The notes under the pieces were generated by a model. The model was given only the letters and a program-made list of their open reading frames with translations, was not told the origin of the DNA and did no database searches. A stretch of DNA of 64,000 nucleotides from the NCBI RefSeq assembly GCF_006385875.1, contig NZ_VFSU01000011.1, forward strand, positions 416,149 through 480,148. The letters run 5' to 3'. Within the stretch, counting starts at the first letter, position 1. Each line of letters opens with the position of its first letter. This stretch comes from Sandaracinobacter neustonicus (lineage in GTDB: Bacteria > Pseudomonadota > Alphaproteobacteria > Sphingomonadales > Sphingomonadaceae). The position numbers and the translations under genes were made by a program. Shown here in pieces: positions 51,704-58,488 of this stretch.

Positions 51704-52744
51704 TCAGCCCTGCGGTTCGCCTGCTAGCAACTTGTGCCGCTTCATGGCGTGGCGCAGCTGGTCATAGCTTAGCCCCAGCATCTGCGCCGCCTTGCGCTGA
51801 TTGTGGCGGGAAGCCGCAAGCGACTGTTCCAGCAGCCGCTTTTCATAAGCAGCAACCGCGCCGCGGAAATCCGCCGGGATCGGCTCCGGTGCCTCCGAAG
51901 CGCGCGGTTCCGCCGGTGGCGAGGCATCAGGCGCGGGCAGGGGGGCAGCAAACGCCCCCTTCGGCCGCCACGGGCTGTCGAACGGGTCCAGATCGAGCGC
52001 GCCAATGGGTCGGTCGGCCTCGCCCCAGCGATAGCAGGCGCGCTCCACCGCATTCTTCAGTTCGCGCACGTTTCCGGGCCAGTCATGCGCCTCCAGTTCC
52101 TCCAGGATGCGCGGCGTGAAGCCGGGAAAGCCGCGCCAGCCCAGTTCGGATGCCATGCGGCGGCCAAAGAAATCCGCCAGCTGCCGCACATCCTCGCGCC
52201 GGGCTCGCAACGGCGGTAGGGTGATCACTTCGAAGGACAGGCGATCCAGCAAGTCGGCGCGGAACTTGCCCGTTTCCGTCAGCTTGGGCAGATCTTCGTT
52301 GGTAGCCGCCACCACCCGCACATCCACCTGAATCGGCCGGGTGCTGCCCAGCCGCGTCATCTCGCCATATTCCACCACGCGCAGCAGCCGCTCCTGCCCG
52401 GCGGCCGTCAGCATCCCCACTTCGTCCAGAAACAAAGTCCCGCCATCCGCTTCCTCGAAGCGCCCGGCCCGCGCCTTCACCGCCCCGGTGAACGCACCGG
52501 CTTCATAACCGAACAGTTCGGCATCCAGCAGCGTTTCCGGCAGCGCCGCGCAGTTCAGGCTGATCAGCGGCTCTTCCCAACGCGGCGACAGGCGGTGCAG
52601 CCGTTCCGCGATCATTTCCTTGCCGGTGCCGCGCTCCCCCACCACCAGCACCGGGCGGCTCAGCTGCGCGGCGGCGCTGGCGCGCTCCACCGCATCCAGA
52701 AAGGGGCCGGACTGGCCGATCAACTGGGTGGGTTTTTCAGGCAT
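51704..52744 (-). CDS. pspF: PspF, sigma-54 enhancer-binding activator of the Psp response
   Basis: A 346-residue activator without a receiver domain, as in PspF. The AAA+ domain starts at once: LVVGERGTGKEMIAERLH (Walker A), ELFGYEAGAFTGAVKARAGRFEEADGGTLFLDEV (the GAFTGA loop contacts sigma-54; Walker B follows), VRVVAATNEDL, RADLLDRLSFEVI and WPGNVRELKNAVERA. A Pro-rich linker (about residues 260-300) and a Fis-type HTH (RHNQRKAAQMLGLSYDQLRHAMKRHKL) end the protein. It is divergent from the psp operon and its sigma-54 promoter. PspA normally binds and inhibits PspF. Confidence 0.95.
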   Translation of the reverse strand: MPEKPTQLIGQSGPFLDAVERASAAAQLSRPVLVVGERGTGKEMIAERLHRLSPRWEEPLISLNCAALPETLLDAELFGYEAGAFTGAVKARAGRFEEADGGTLFLDEVGMLTAAGQERLLRVVEYGEMTRLGSTRPIQVDVRVVAATNEDLPKLTETGKFRADLLDRLSFEVITLPPLRARREDVRQLADFFGRRMASELGWRGFPGFTPRILEELEAHDWPGNVRELKNAVERACYRWGEADRPIGALDLDPFDSPWRPKGAFAAPLPAPDASPPAEPRASEAPEPIPADFRGAVAAYEKRLLEQSLAASRHNQRKAAQMLGLSYDQLRHAMKRHKLLAGEPQG

Positions 52745-52770
52745 GCCGAAGGATTAGCCGAATTGGCGGG

Positions 52771-52864
52771 ATTTTCCAACAGTTCGCGAAATGCACGAAA
52801 TATTGGGACGCGAGCAATTCTGATGAGCAAGTCAACTCATTGTTTCCAAATGGTATTTTCCAAC
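52771..52864. promoter_or_regulatory. repeated ATTTTCCAAC, possible PspF upstream activator sites
   Basis: Exact copies of ATTTTCCAAC lie at 52771-52780 and 52855-52864, about 130-120 and 45-36 bases before the predicted transcript start. The first is where enhancer sites of sigma-54 activators are usually found. The region is AT-rich compared with its surroundings. Binding by PspF is inferred. Confidence 0.4.
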
Positions 52865-52872
52865 CAAAAAAC

Positions 52873-52889
52873 TTGGCACGGAAGCTGCA
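52873..52889 (+). promoter_or_regulatory. sigma-54 (-24/-12) promoter of the psp operon
   Basis: TTGGCACGGAAGCTGCA matches the sigma-54 consensus YTGGCACGrNNNTTGCW at all but one position. The GG lies at 52875-52876 and the GC at 52887-52888, with correct spacing. It predicts a transcript start near 52900. It lies between pspF and the first psp-operon gene, as in other Psp systems. Confidence 0.92.
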
Positions 52890-52922
52890 CTGCACATGGC
52901 ATCTAAGTTCAGGAGTTTGGCC

Positions 52923-53096
52923 ATGAGCGCCCGTTTCACCCATCTCATCCGCCTGCCGCTGTTCGGCATCATCGCCATCATGGTCGGTGGGCTGAACGTG
53001 CTGGTGGCTGCCGGCCCTGCCATTGCCGCCCCGGCTGCATCTTCGGTTTCCGCAATCCCGTCTGCTCTCAGTCCCGAGGCCGCACATGCGGCATGA
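52923..53096 (+). CDS. 57-residue membrane/exported peptide, first gene after the psp promoter
   Basis: A small protein: basic start MSARFTHLIRL, one hydrophobic helix PLFGIIAIMVGGLNVLVAAG, then an Ala/Pro/Ser-rich tail (AIAAPAASSVSAIPSAL). It could be a single-pass peptide or a secreted one cut after AIAA. The ATG at 52923 has CAGGAG at the right distance; an in-frame ATG at 52896 lies before the predicted sigma-54 transcript start and so cannot be used. It is followed by a strong hairpin before pspA. I know no named family. Confidence 0.65.
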   Translation: MSARFTHLIRLPLFGIIAIMVGGLNVLVAAGPAIAAPAASSVSAIPSALSPEAAHAA

Positions 53097-53107
53097 GCAG
53101 GCGGAAC

Positions 53108-53160
53108 CTGGCCCGGACGGGGGGGCTTTATCCCCTCTCTCGTCGCCCCGTCCGGGCCAG
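53108..53160 (+). terminator. 15-bp perfect hairpin between the peptide gene and pspA
   Basis: CTGGCCCGGACGGGG (53108-53122) and CCCCGTCCGGGCCAG (53146-53160) pair perfectly around a 23-base loop, followed by TTTCTTG. It looks like a terminator or attenuator 12 bp after the peptide stop. A TATACT -10-like box (53193-53198) follows, with only a weak -35, and could give pspA its own start. Confidence 0.75.
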
Positions 53161-53250
53161 TTTCTTGTGGTCGCCGAACCCGAGAAACCGGCTATACTCC
53201 ACCCCGAACTCATCCCCGATCGGAATGGGGATATCTTCCAGGAGCTGACA

Positions 53251-53919
53251 ATGGGTATCTTCTCCCGCGCGCGCGACATCATCCAGGCCAATGTGAGCGA
53301 CCTGCTCGACAAGGCCGAAGATCCCGCCAAGACCATCCGTCTCGTCATCATGGAAATGGAAGAGACTCTGGTGGAAGTGCGGGCGCAGGCCGCGCGCACC
53401 ATTGCAGACCAGAAGGAAATGCGCCGCACGGTGATGAAGCTGGATCAGGCGCAGGCGAACTGGGCCGAAAAGGCCGAGCTGGCGCTGTCCAAGGATCGCG
53501 AAGATCTGGCCACCGCCGCGCTGATGGAAAAGCAGAAGGTGGGCCAGACGGCCAACATGCTGAAGGGCGAAGTGGAGGTGCTGGATGAGACCCTGCGCGC
53601 CTTCGAGGATGACATCGCCAAGCTGGAAGCCAAGCTGCGCGAAGCGCGCAGCCGCCAGAACGCGCTGATGACCCGGTTGGAAGGGGCGCAAAGCCGCGCC
53701 CGCGCCCGCGCCATGACACGCGGCAGCCGGGTAGACGAAGCCTTCAGCCGCTTCGAAGTGCTGGAACGCCGGGTGGACATGGCCGAAGGCCGCGCCGAGG
53801 TCTATGATCTTGCCCCCGTGCCCAAGAGCCTTGAAGAGGAAATTCTGGAGCTGCGCACCAATGATGCCGTCGCCGCCGAGCTCGCCGAGCTGAAGGCGCG
53901 CATGCAGCAAAAGCATTGA
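53251..53919 (+). CDS. pspA: PspA, phage shock protein A
   Basis: A 222-residue PspA/IM30 (ESCRT-III-like) protein. The amphipathic membrane-binding start MGIFSRARDIIQANVSDLLDKAEDPAKTIRLVIMEME is followed by an almost fully coiled-coil body and the C-terminal LEEEILELRTNDAVAAELAELKARMQ. It binds damaged inner membrane to limit proton leakage and inhibits PspF when not engaged. A CCAGGAG site precedes the ATG. It is followed 13 bp later by pspB. Confidence 0.97.
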   Translation: MGIFSRARDIIQANVSDLLDKAEDPAKTIRLVIMEMEETLVEVRAQAARTIADQKEMRRTVMKLDQAQANWAEKAELALSKDREDLATAALMEKQKVGQTANMLKGEVEVLDETLRAFEDDIAKLEAKLREARSRQNALMTRLEGAQSRARARAMTRGSRVDEAFSRFEVLERRVDMAEGRAEVYDLAPVPKSLEEEILELRTNDAVAAELAELKARMQQKH

Positions 53920-53932
53920 GGAGGGCAGGGCG

Positions 53933-54220
53933 ATGGATGATTTCGCGCCGATCGTTGCCGTCATCAGCATCTTCATAGGGATGCCATGGCTGTTCCTGCA
54001 CTACACCACCAAGTGGAAGCAGGCGAAAACCATCACAGAGGAAGACGAGAATCTGCTGGACGAACTGCATGATCTCGCCCGCCGTCTGGATGATCGGATG
54101 GCGACCATCGAACGCATTGTCGCAGTCGACCGCGAAGACCTCGCGCGGATCAACGACCTGAGGGCGGGCACAACGAATGTGGAACTGCACCCGCAATTCC
54201 GTCGTGACCGCTCGATCTGA
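53933..54220 (+). CDS. pspB: PspB, envelope stress membrane protein
   Basis: A 95-residue protein: one N-terminal helix (FAPIVAVISIFIGMPWLFLHYTTKW) and a cytoplasmic coiled coil (ITEEDENLLDELHDLARRLDDRMATIERIVAVDRED) with the PspB pattern. PspB and PspC sense envelope stress and recruit PspA to free PspF. Its tail RMATIERIVAVDREDLARIN resembles the C-terminal tails of the four following proteins. It is slightly longer than E. coli PspB (about 74 residues). Confidence 0.93.
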   Translation: MDDFAPIVAVISIFIGMPWLFLHYTTKWKQAKTITEEDENLLDELHDLARRLDDRMATIERIVAVDREDLARINDLRAGTTNVELHPQFRRDRSI

Positions 54221-54261
54221 ACAAAAGCAAGCAACAAGCTGCAACAGAAGGGATTAGGGAA

Positions 54262-54651
54262 ATGTCTCGCCGCACTGGTTTCTACCTGGACAAGCAAAAT
54301 CGCAAGTTCATGGGCGTCTGCGCAGGCATCGCCGACTACACCGGCTTCGACGTAACATGGGTGCGGGTGGCGACGGTCGCGATAACCCTGTTCGGTTTCC
54401 CGTTTCCGCTGATCGCCTATCTGGCCATCGGCTGGATCGCCGATCCGAAGCCCGGCAATTTCTACCTTGAAGAGGTGGACCCGGAAGACAAGCAGTTCTG
54501 GCAAAAGACCCGCGCCGCCCCCGGCCGTTCCATCCGGGAAGTGCGCTCCAGCTTCCGCGACATCGATCGCCGCCTGCGCGACATCGAGTTGGCTTACACC
54601 AACCCGAACAGCCGCCTCGCCCGCGAAATCGACGATCTGAAGCACCAGTAA
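54262..54651 (+). CDS. pspC: PspC-domain protein
   Basis: A 129-residue protein with the PspC domain: FYLDKQNRKFMGVCAGIADYTGFDVTWVRVATVAITLFGFPFPLIAYLAIGWIADPKP (about residues 7-64), two hydrophobic segments, then a charged helical C-terminus ending RLRDIELAYTNPNSRLAREI and then DDLKHQ. The last 25 residues align without gaps to the tail of the 54973 protein. It lies 41 bp after pspB. Confidence 0.93.
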   Translation: MSRRTGFYLDKQNRKFMGVCAGIADYTGFDVTWVRVATVAITLFGFPFPLIAYLAIGWIADPKPGNFYLEEVDPEDKQFWQKTRAAPGRSIREVRSSFRDIDRRLRDIELAYTNPNSRLAREIDDLKHQ

Positions 54652-54678
54652 CAACCGCCGGATAAAGAGGGACTGGAT

Positions 54679-54963
54679 ATGTTCAACACACCGTTCATCG
54701 TGCCCGTGATCGCACTGATGATCCCGATCATCGCCATCGTCATGAAGAACTGGCGCCATGTTCAGGACCGCAAGATGGACCTGATGGAGAAAAGCTCCAC
54801 GGAACTGACCAACGTGGCGCAGGCCCGGATCGAAAAGCTGGAAGCCCGCATCGCCGTGCTGGAGCGGATCGTGACGGACAAGCGCACGGCTTTGGCAGAC
54901 GAGATCGACTCGCTGGGCATCAGCCGTATCGGTTCCGCCACGCCGCCCCGGATCGATCAGTAA
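54679..54963 (+). CDS. PspB-like small membrane/coiled-coil protein (psp paralogue 1)
   Basis: A 94-residue protein: one N-terminal helix (FIVPVIALMIPIIAIVMKNW), then a charged helix and the tail RIAVLERIVTDKRTALADEI followed by DSLG, and a short polar end. The layout copies PspB (membrane helix plus cytoplasmic coiled coil), but the sequence is distinct from PspB proper. A GAGGGACTGG stretch precedes the ATG. It lies 27 bp after pspC in the same operon. No assigned function; an extra partner in the PspBC complex is the likely role. Confidence 0.82.
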   Translation: MFNTPFIVPVIALMIPIIAIVMKNWRHVQDRKMDLMEKSSTELTNVAQARIEKLEARIAVLERIVTDKRTALADEIDSLGISRIGSATPPRIDQ

Positions 54964-54972
54964 GGATCTGAA

Positions 54973-55272
54973 ATGATGGAATTTCTGACGTCTCCTGCCT
55001 TCGCGCTGATCGGTATTGCCGGGGTTGTCGGCTGGGTGGTCACCACCTGGCTGCGCGTGAAGCATGGCTATCCGCTGGAAGGCGGCTGGGGGCAGGAGAT
55101 TAAGCCGGTGCACAGCAACGAAACCACCGAACGGCTGCGCCTGCTCACATCGGAAAACGCCCAGCTTCAGGCTGAACTCGGCGCGATCAAGGATCGGCTG
55201 CACACGCTGGAACGCATCGCCACCGATGAAGGCCGCCGCCTGAGCCGCGAAATCGACGATCTGCGCCACTGA
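54973..55272 (+). CDS. PspB-like small membrane/coiled-coil protein (psp paralogue 2)
   Basis: A 99-residue protein: N-terminal helix (FALIGIAGVVGWVVTTWLRV), a Gly/Pro linker (HGYPLEGGWGQEIKPVHS), then a coiled coil (ETTERLRLLTSENAQLQAELGAIKDR) and the tail RLHTLERIATDEGRRLSREI followed by DDLRH. It starts 9 bp after the previous gene. Same architecture and tail as its neighbours; the function is unknown. Confidence 0.82.
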   Translation: MMEFLTSPAFALIGIAGVVGWVVTTWLRVKHGYPLEGGWGQEIKPVHSNETTERLRLLTSENAQLQAELGAIKDRLHTLERIATDEGRRLSREIDDLRH

Positions 55273-55304
55273 GTTTTACCGGCGGGGCCGGGGGAGTTTG
55301 CAAC

Positions 55305-55616
55305 ATGGATTTCTTGGAAGCCGTTGTCCTGATCGTCGCCATCGTGATGATCGGCAAGGTGATGAGCGGTGGGCGCTGGAACAAGGAAACACGGCGCTGG
55401 GAAAAATATTCGCCGGAAAACCCCTATGTGCGGATGGGGCAGGTGAATGACGAAGCGCCGCTGCTGCGCAAGGAAATCACGGCCTTGAAGGAACGCGTTG
55501 CCACGCTGGAAAAGCTGGCGACAGACCCGGGCCGCCAATTGTCTGACGAGATCGAGAAGCTGCGCGCAATCCCCACGCGCCGCCCCACGGGCGAGAATGA
55601 CCGCCCACTGATCTGA
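55305..55616 (+). CDS. PspB-like small membrane/coiled-coil protein (psp paralogue 3)
   Basis: A 103-residue protein: N-terminal helix (FLEAVVLIVAIVMIGKVMSG), a polar, aromatic linker (RWNKETRRWEKYSPENPYVRMG), a coiled coil (APLLRKEITALKERVATLEKLATDPGRQL) with the tail SDEIEKLR, and a disordered basic end. It is the last gene of the psp run, 32 bp after the previous one. No clear terminator follows; the SufE-like gene begins 68 bp later on the same strand and may be read through. Confidence 0.8.
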   Translation: MDFLEAVVLIVAIVMIGKVMSGGRWNKETRRWEKYSPENPYVRMGQVNDEAPLLRKEITALKERVATLEKLATDPGRQLSDEIEKLRAIPTRRPTGENDRPLI

Positions 55617-55684
55617 CGCTTTCCGTTTCGCTTTCCCGGGTTGGGAGGCTTGAAGGGCATGGTGGCCGGCTCTATCCGGTTGCC

Positions 55685-56095
55685 ATGCCTCTTCTGTTTT
55701 CCGATCTGGCCGATGAATGGGATGCCGCGCTGGACAGCGATGATCGCTATCGCGCGCTGATCGAATTCGGCCGCCGCCTGCCGCCGATGGACCCCGCGTT
55801 GAAAACATCCGCCACCAAGGTGCCCGGCTGCTCGGCCGATGTGTGGGTCTATCCCCTTGAAGACAATGGCTTGCTGCGATTTCAGGCAGACAGCAACGCC
55901 GACATCACCCGCGGCGTCGTCGCAGCCATCGTCAGCCTTGTCGATGGGCAGACGCCCGCCGCCATCCTCTCCACCCCCATCGAGGCACAGCTGGAGGCGC
56001 TGGGCCTGAAGCGCCATCTGTCTGCCAACCGCACGCAGGGGGTGCCCAACATGATCGCCCGCGTGCGCGAAGCCGCACAAAGGCTGGCCGCATGA
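55685..56095 (+). CDS. SufE-family sulfur acceptor
   Basis: A 136-residue SufE-like protein that accepts persulfide sulfur from a cysteine desulfurase (SufS) for iron-sulfur cluster assembly. The reactive Cys is in KVPGCSADVWVYPL, with YRALIEFGRRLPPMDPALK before it and IVSLVDGQTPAAIL and GLKRHLSANRTQGVPNMIARV after. No suf operon is adjacent. The stop overlaps the start of the thioesterase gene (ATGA). Confidence 0.92.
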   Translation: MPLLFSDLADEWDAALDSDDRYRALIEFGRRLPPMDPALKTSATKVPGCSADVWVYPLEDNGLLRFQADSNADITRGVVAAIVSLVDGQTPAAILSTPIEAQLEALGLKRHLSANRTQGVPNMIARVREAAQRLAA

Positions 56096-56550
56096 GCGCA
56101 GACCTCACGCCCGAACAGCGGATGACGCGCTATGTGGATCGCGCCATGGCCGCCGTGCCGCATCTGCAGGCGTTGGGAATTCGTTTCCGCGCGATGGGCG
56201 CGGATTGGGCGGAACTGGAAATGCCCTATGCGCCGCAGCTGGTGGCCTATCCCGAAACCGGGGTGATCGCGTCCGGGGCGGTGTTCTCGCTGATGGATTC
56301 GGCGGCGGGTTTTTCGGTTCTGGTGAAGCTGGGTCGTTTCGAACATCATGCCACGCTGGACCTGCGCTGCGATTATCTGCGCCCGGCGGAACCGGGTAAA
56401 ACGGTGATCGGCCGGGTGGAATGCTACAAAATCTCGCGCAGCGTCGCCTTCGTGCGCGGCATCGCCCATGACGGAGAGCCGGATCACCCCATCGCCCACA
56501 TAACCGGAACCTTCATGCTGATGACGAAACCGGCAGGAACTTCGGCATGA
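56092..56550 (+). CDS. PaaI-family hotdog thioesterase 1
   Basis: A 152-residue hotdog-fold thioesterase: PHLQALGIRFRAMGADWAELEMPY, then SGAVFSLMDSAAGFSVLVKLG (the helix bearing the active-site Asp) and HHATLDLRCDYLRPAEPGKTVIGRVECYKISRSVAFVRGIAHD. It would hydrolyse acyl-CoA thioesters; the acyl group is unknown. It overlaps the genes on both sides by 4 bases, so sufE-like, thioesterase 1 and thioesterase 2 form one translationally coupled run. Confidence 0.9.
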   Translation: MSADLTPEQRMTRYVDRAMAAVPHLQALGIRFRAMGADWAELEMPYAPQLVAYPETGVIASGAVFSLMDSAAGFSVLVKLGRFEHHATLDLRCDYLRPAEPGKTVIGRVECYKISRSVAFVRGIAHDGEPDHPIAHITGTFMLMTKPAGTSA

Positions 56551-56933
56551 CCTTGCCCGATCAACTTCCGCCCTATGCAGCGATGCTGGGGCTGCGCCAG
56601 CAGGGAGGGGCGTTGGTAATGCCCTATGATGTCTCGCTGATCGGCTCGCCGGGGCGGTTGCACGGCGGTTCCGTGGCAGGGCTGATGGAAATCGCCGGCA
56701 ATCTGGCGGTGCGGGCGGCGCTGGCGGGAGTATCCGCGCAGGTGAAGCCGATCAACGTCACGGTGGATTATCTTCGCGAAGGCGCGCTGGAAGATACATT
56801 CGCGGAAGCCTTCCTGATGCGGATCGGGCGGCGGGTGGCCAATGTGCGGGTGGAAGCCTGGCAAAGCGATCGCAACAGGCCGATCGCGGCCGCGCGGATG
56901 AACCTGCTGATCGTCCGACAGACGGCGGCGTGA
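56547..56933 (+). CDS. PaaI-family hotdog thioesterase 2
   Basis: A 128-residue hotdog protein that lacks the longer N-terminus of its neighbour: LHGGSVAGLMEIAGNLAVRAAL (active-site helix; the Asp seen in thioesterase 1 is Glu here), then VKPINVTVDYLREGALEDTFAEAFLMRIGRRVANVRVEAWQSD. Tandem PaaI genes may form a hetero-oligomer. The start overlaps the previous stop by 4 bases; 31 bp separate it from the CYTH-CHAD gene. Confidence 0.88.
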   Translation: MTLPDQLPPYAAMLGLRQQGGALVMPYDVSLIGSPGRLHGGSVAGLMEIAGNLAVRAALAGVSAQVKPINVTVDYLREGALEDTFAEAFLMRIGRRVANVRVEAWQSDRNRPIAAARMNLLIVRQTAA

Positions 56934-56964
56934 CTGATCGGTCGGCACGAGCGGAGGCAAGAGC

Positions 56965-58488
56965 GTGACCGGCGTTGAAATCGAACTGAAGGCCGGGCTT
57001 GCGCCGCTCGTCGCGGCGACACTGGCGCGGCGGCTGAACCGGCTGGCCGGGCCTGCATCCGCGCCGCTGAAGCTGGCTGCCATTTATTTCGACACGGCCG
57101 ACAGGCGGCTCGCACAAGAGGGAATCGCCTTCCGCGTGCGGCGGGAGGACGGCCAGCTGGTGCAGACGGTGAAGGCCGGGCGCACACAGCTGGGCGGCTT
57201 CCATCAGGTGCGCGAAGTCAGCTGCCGTTTGGCAACGCCGGTGCCAAGGCCGGATATGGTGGCCGATCCGCTCTTGCGCGCTCGAATTCAGGAAGTTGCG
57301 GCCGAAAGCCCGCTGCTGCCGCGCTTCGAAACCCGCGTGTCGCGACGGCTGTGGCGGGTGCAGCATGCCAATGGGTTGGTGGAAGTGGCGCTGGACCGGG
57401 GCGAGATTCGCGCAGGCCCGGCGCGCGATCCGATCTCGGAAGTCGAGTTCGAACTGCTGGGTGGCTCGCCCGAAGCCCTGTTCGCGGTGGCGCGGCAACT
57501 GATTGGCAATCTGCCCGCTGACCTCTCTATCCCGAACAAGGCTGCACGCGGTGAAGCGCTCGCCGCTGGCAGCCCCCGCCGCCTGAAAGTGGCCGCAAGC
57601 AAGCCGCCGGTGCCCGATGCCGGAACCAGCGGGGAAGCCAGCTGGCGTCTCGCACTCGGCTCGGCGGCGCGGGCCATCGCCGCCAATCTGGCGCTCACCC
57701 TCTCGTCGGATCAGCCGGAAGGCCCGCACCAGTTGCGCGTCGCGCTGCGCCGCCTGCGCGCGGCCGAACGCATGCACCGGCCGTTGCTGGCAGCCAACAT
57801 CTCCTTGCTGATCCGTGAGGTGGCACGGGAGATCGGCCGCGCCGTCGCGCCGCTGCGGGATAGCGACGTGCTGACGGCGGAGCTGATGGCCGTTTCCGAT
57901 GATCCCGCACTGGCGACGGCATTACAGGCGGCGAACAGCGTTGCGCGCACACACGCACGATCCGAGCTGGCCCGGCTGCAGGCGACATCTTTCGTCATCC
58001 GGCTGATCGAACTCTCTGCCATCGGCGGCTGGAAGCCGGAGCCTCGGCGGGAGGACAAGCCGGTGGAAGCCCTTGCGGCACGCGCGCTGCGCAAGCTGTG
58101 GGCACGCGCGGCGAAACTGGGCGACAGACTTTCGACCCTGAGCGACGAGGATCGTCACGAATTCCGGAAAACCCTGAAAAAACTCAGATACTGTATTGAA
58201 ATATCTCCGGTTCAGGATTCCAGAAAGCCCTTCTCCTCAGCCCTGAAAAAGCTTCAGGAAGACCTCGGCACGCTGAACGACCTCTCCGTGCTGGAAGCCT
58301 GGCAACCAGACGCGACAGACCCGGACGACATCATCGCAGCAGCGAAGGCCATGCTGCTGAAAGCCGCGCGCGGGCGAACCGACCTGTCGTTGGGCCGTGC
58401 CTGCCGCCACTGGCGCGACCTCAGGGGTGAGGCGCGGCCTTGGGACGCGGACCGATCGCCTTCACGGCCTCGGTCACGGAATCGCTGA
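56965..58488 (+). CDS. CYTH-CHAD domain protein
   Basis: A 507-residue protein. The N-terminal CYTH (triphosphate tunnel) domain (about residues 1-195) opens with VEIELKAGL (the ExExK metal/phosphate motif) and has IYFDTADRRLAQEGIAFRVRRED and ISEVEFELL. The C-terminal CHAD domain (about 215-480) is helical with conserved His (EGPHQLRVALRRLRA, EDRHEFRKTLKKLRY), which binds polyphosphate granules. The fusion is typical of inorganic triphosphatases that sit on polyphosphate. The start is a GTG at 56965. The last 68 bases overlap the convergent glycerophosphodiesterase gene. Confidence 0.92.
   Translation: MTGVEIELKAGLAPLVAATLARRLNRLAGPASAPLKLAAIYFDTADRRLAQEGIAFRVRREDGQLVQTVKAGRTQLGGFHQVREVSCRLATPVPRPDMVADPLLRARIQEVAAESPLLPRFETRVSRRLWRVQHANGLVEVALDRGEIRAGPARDPISEVEFELLGGSPEALFAVARQLIGNLPADLSIPNKAARGEALAAGSPRRLKVAASKPPVPDAGTSGEASWRLALGSAARAIAANLALTLSSDQPEGPHQLRVALRRLRAAERMHRPLLAANISLLIREVAREIGRAVAPLRDSDVLTAELMAVSDDPALATALQAANSVARTHARSELARLQATSFVIRLIELSAIGGWKPEPRREDKPVEALAARALRKLWARAAKLGDRLSTLSDEDRHEFRKTLKKLRYCIEISPVQDSRKPFSSALKKLQEDLGTLNDLSVLEAWQPDATDPDDIIAAAKAMLLKAARGRTDLSLGRACRHWRDLRGEARPWDADRSPSRPRSRNR

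Noticed and set aside
52886..52894. Third copy of TGCACTGCA, suggesting PhaR control of the psp operon
   Set aside because: It overlaps the -12 element of a near-perfect sigma-54 promoter and is a single copy; chance overlap is simpler.
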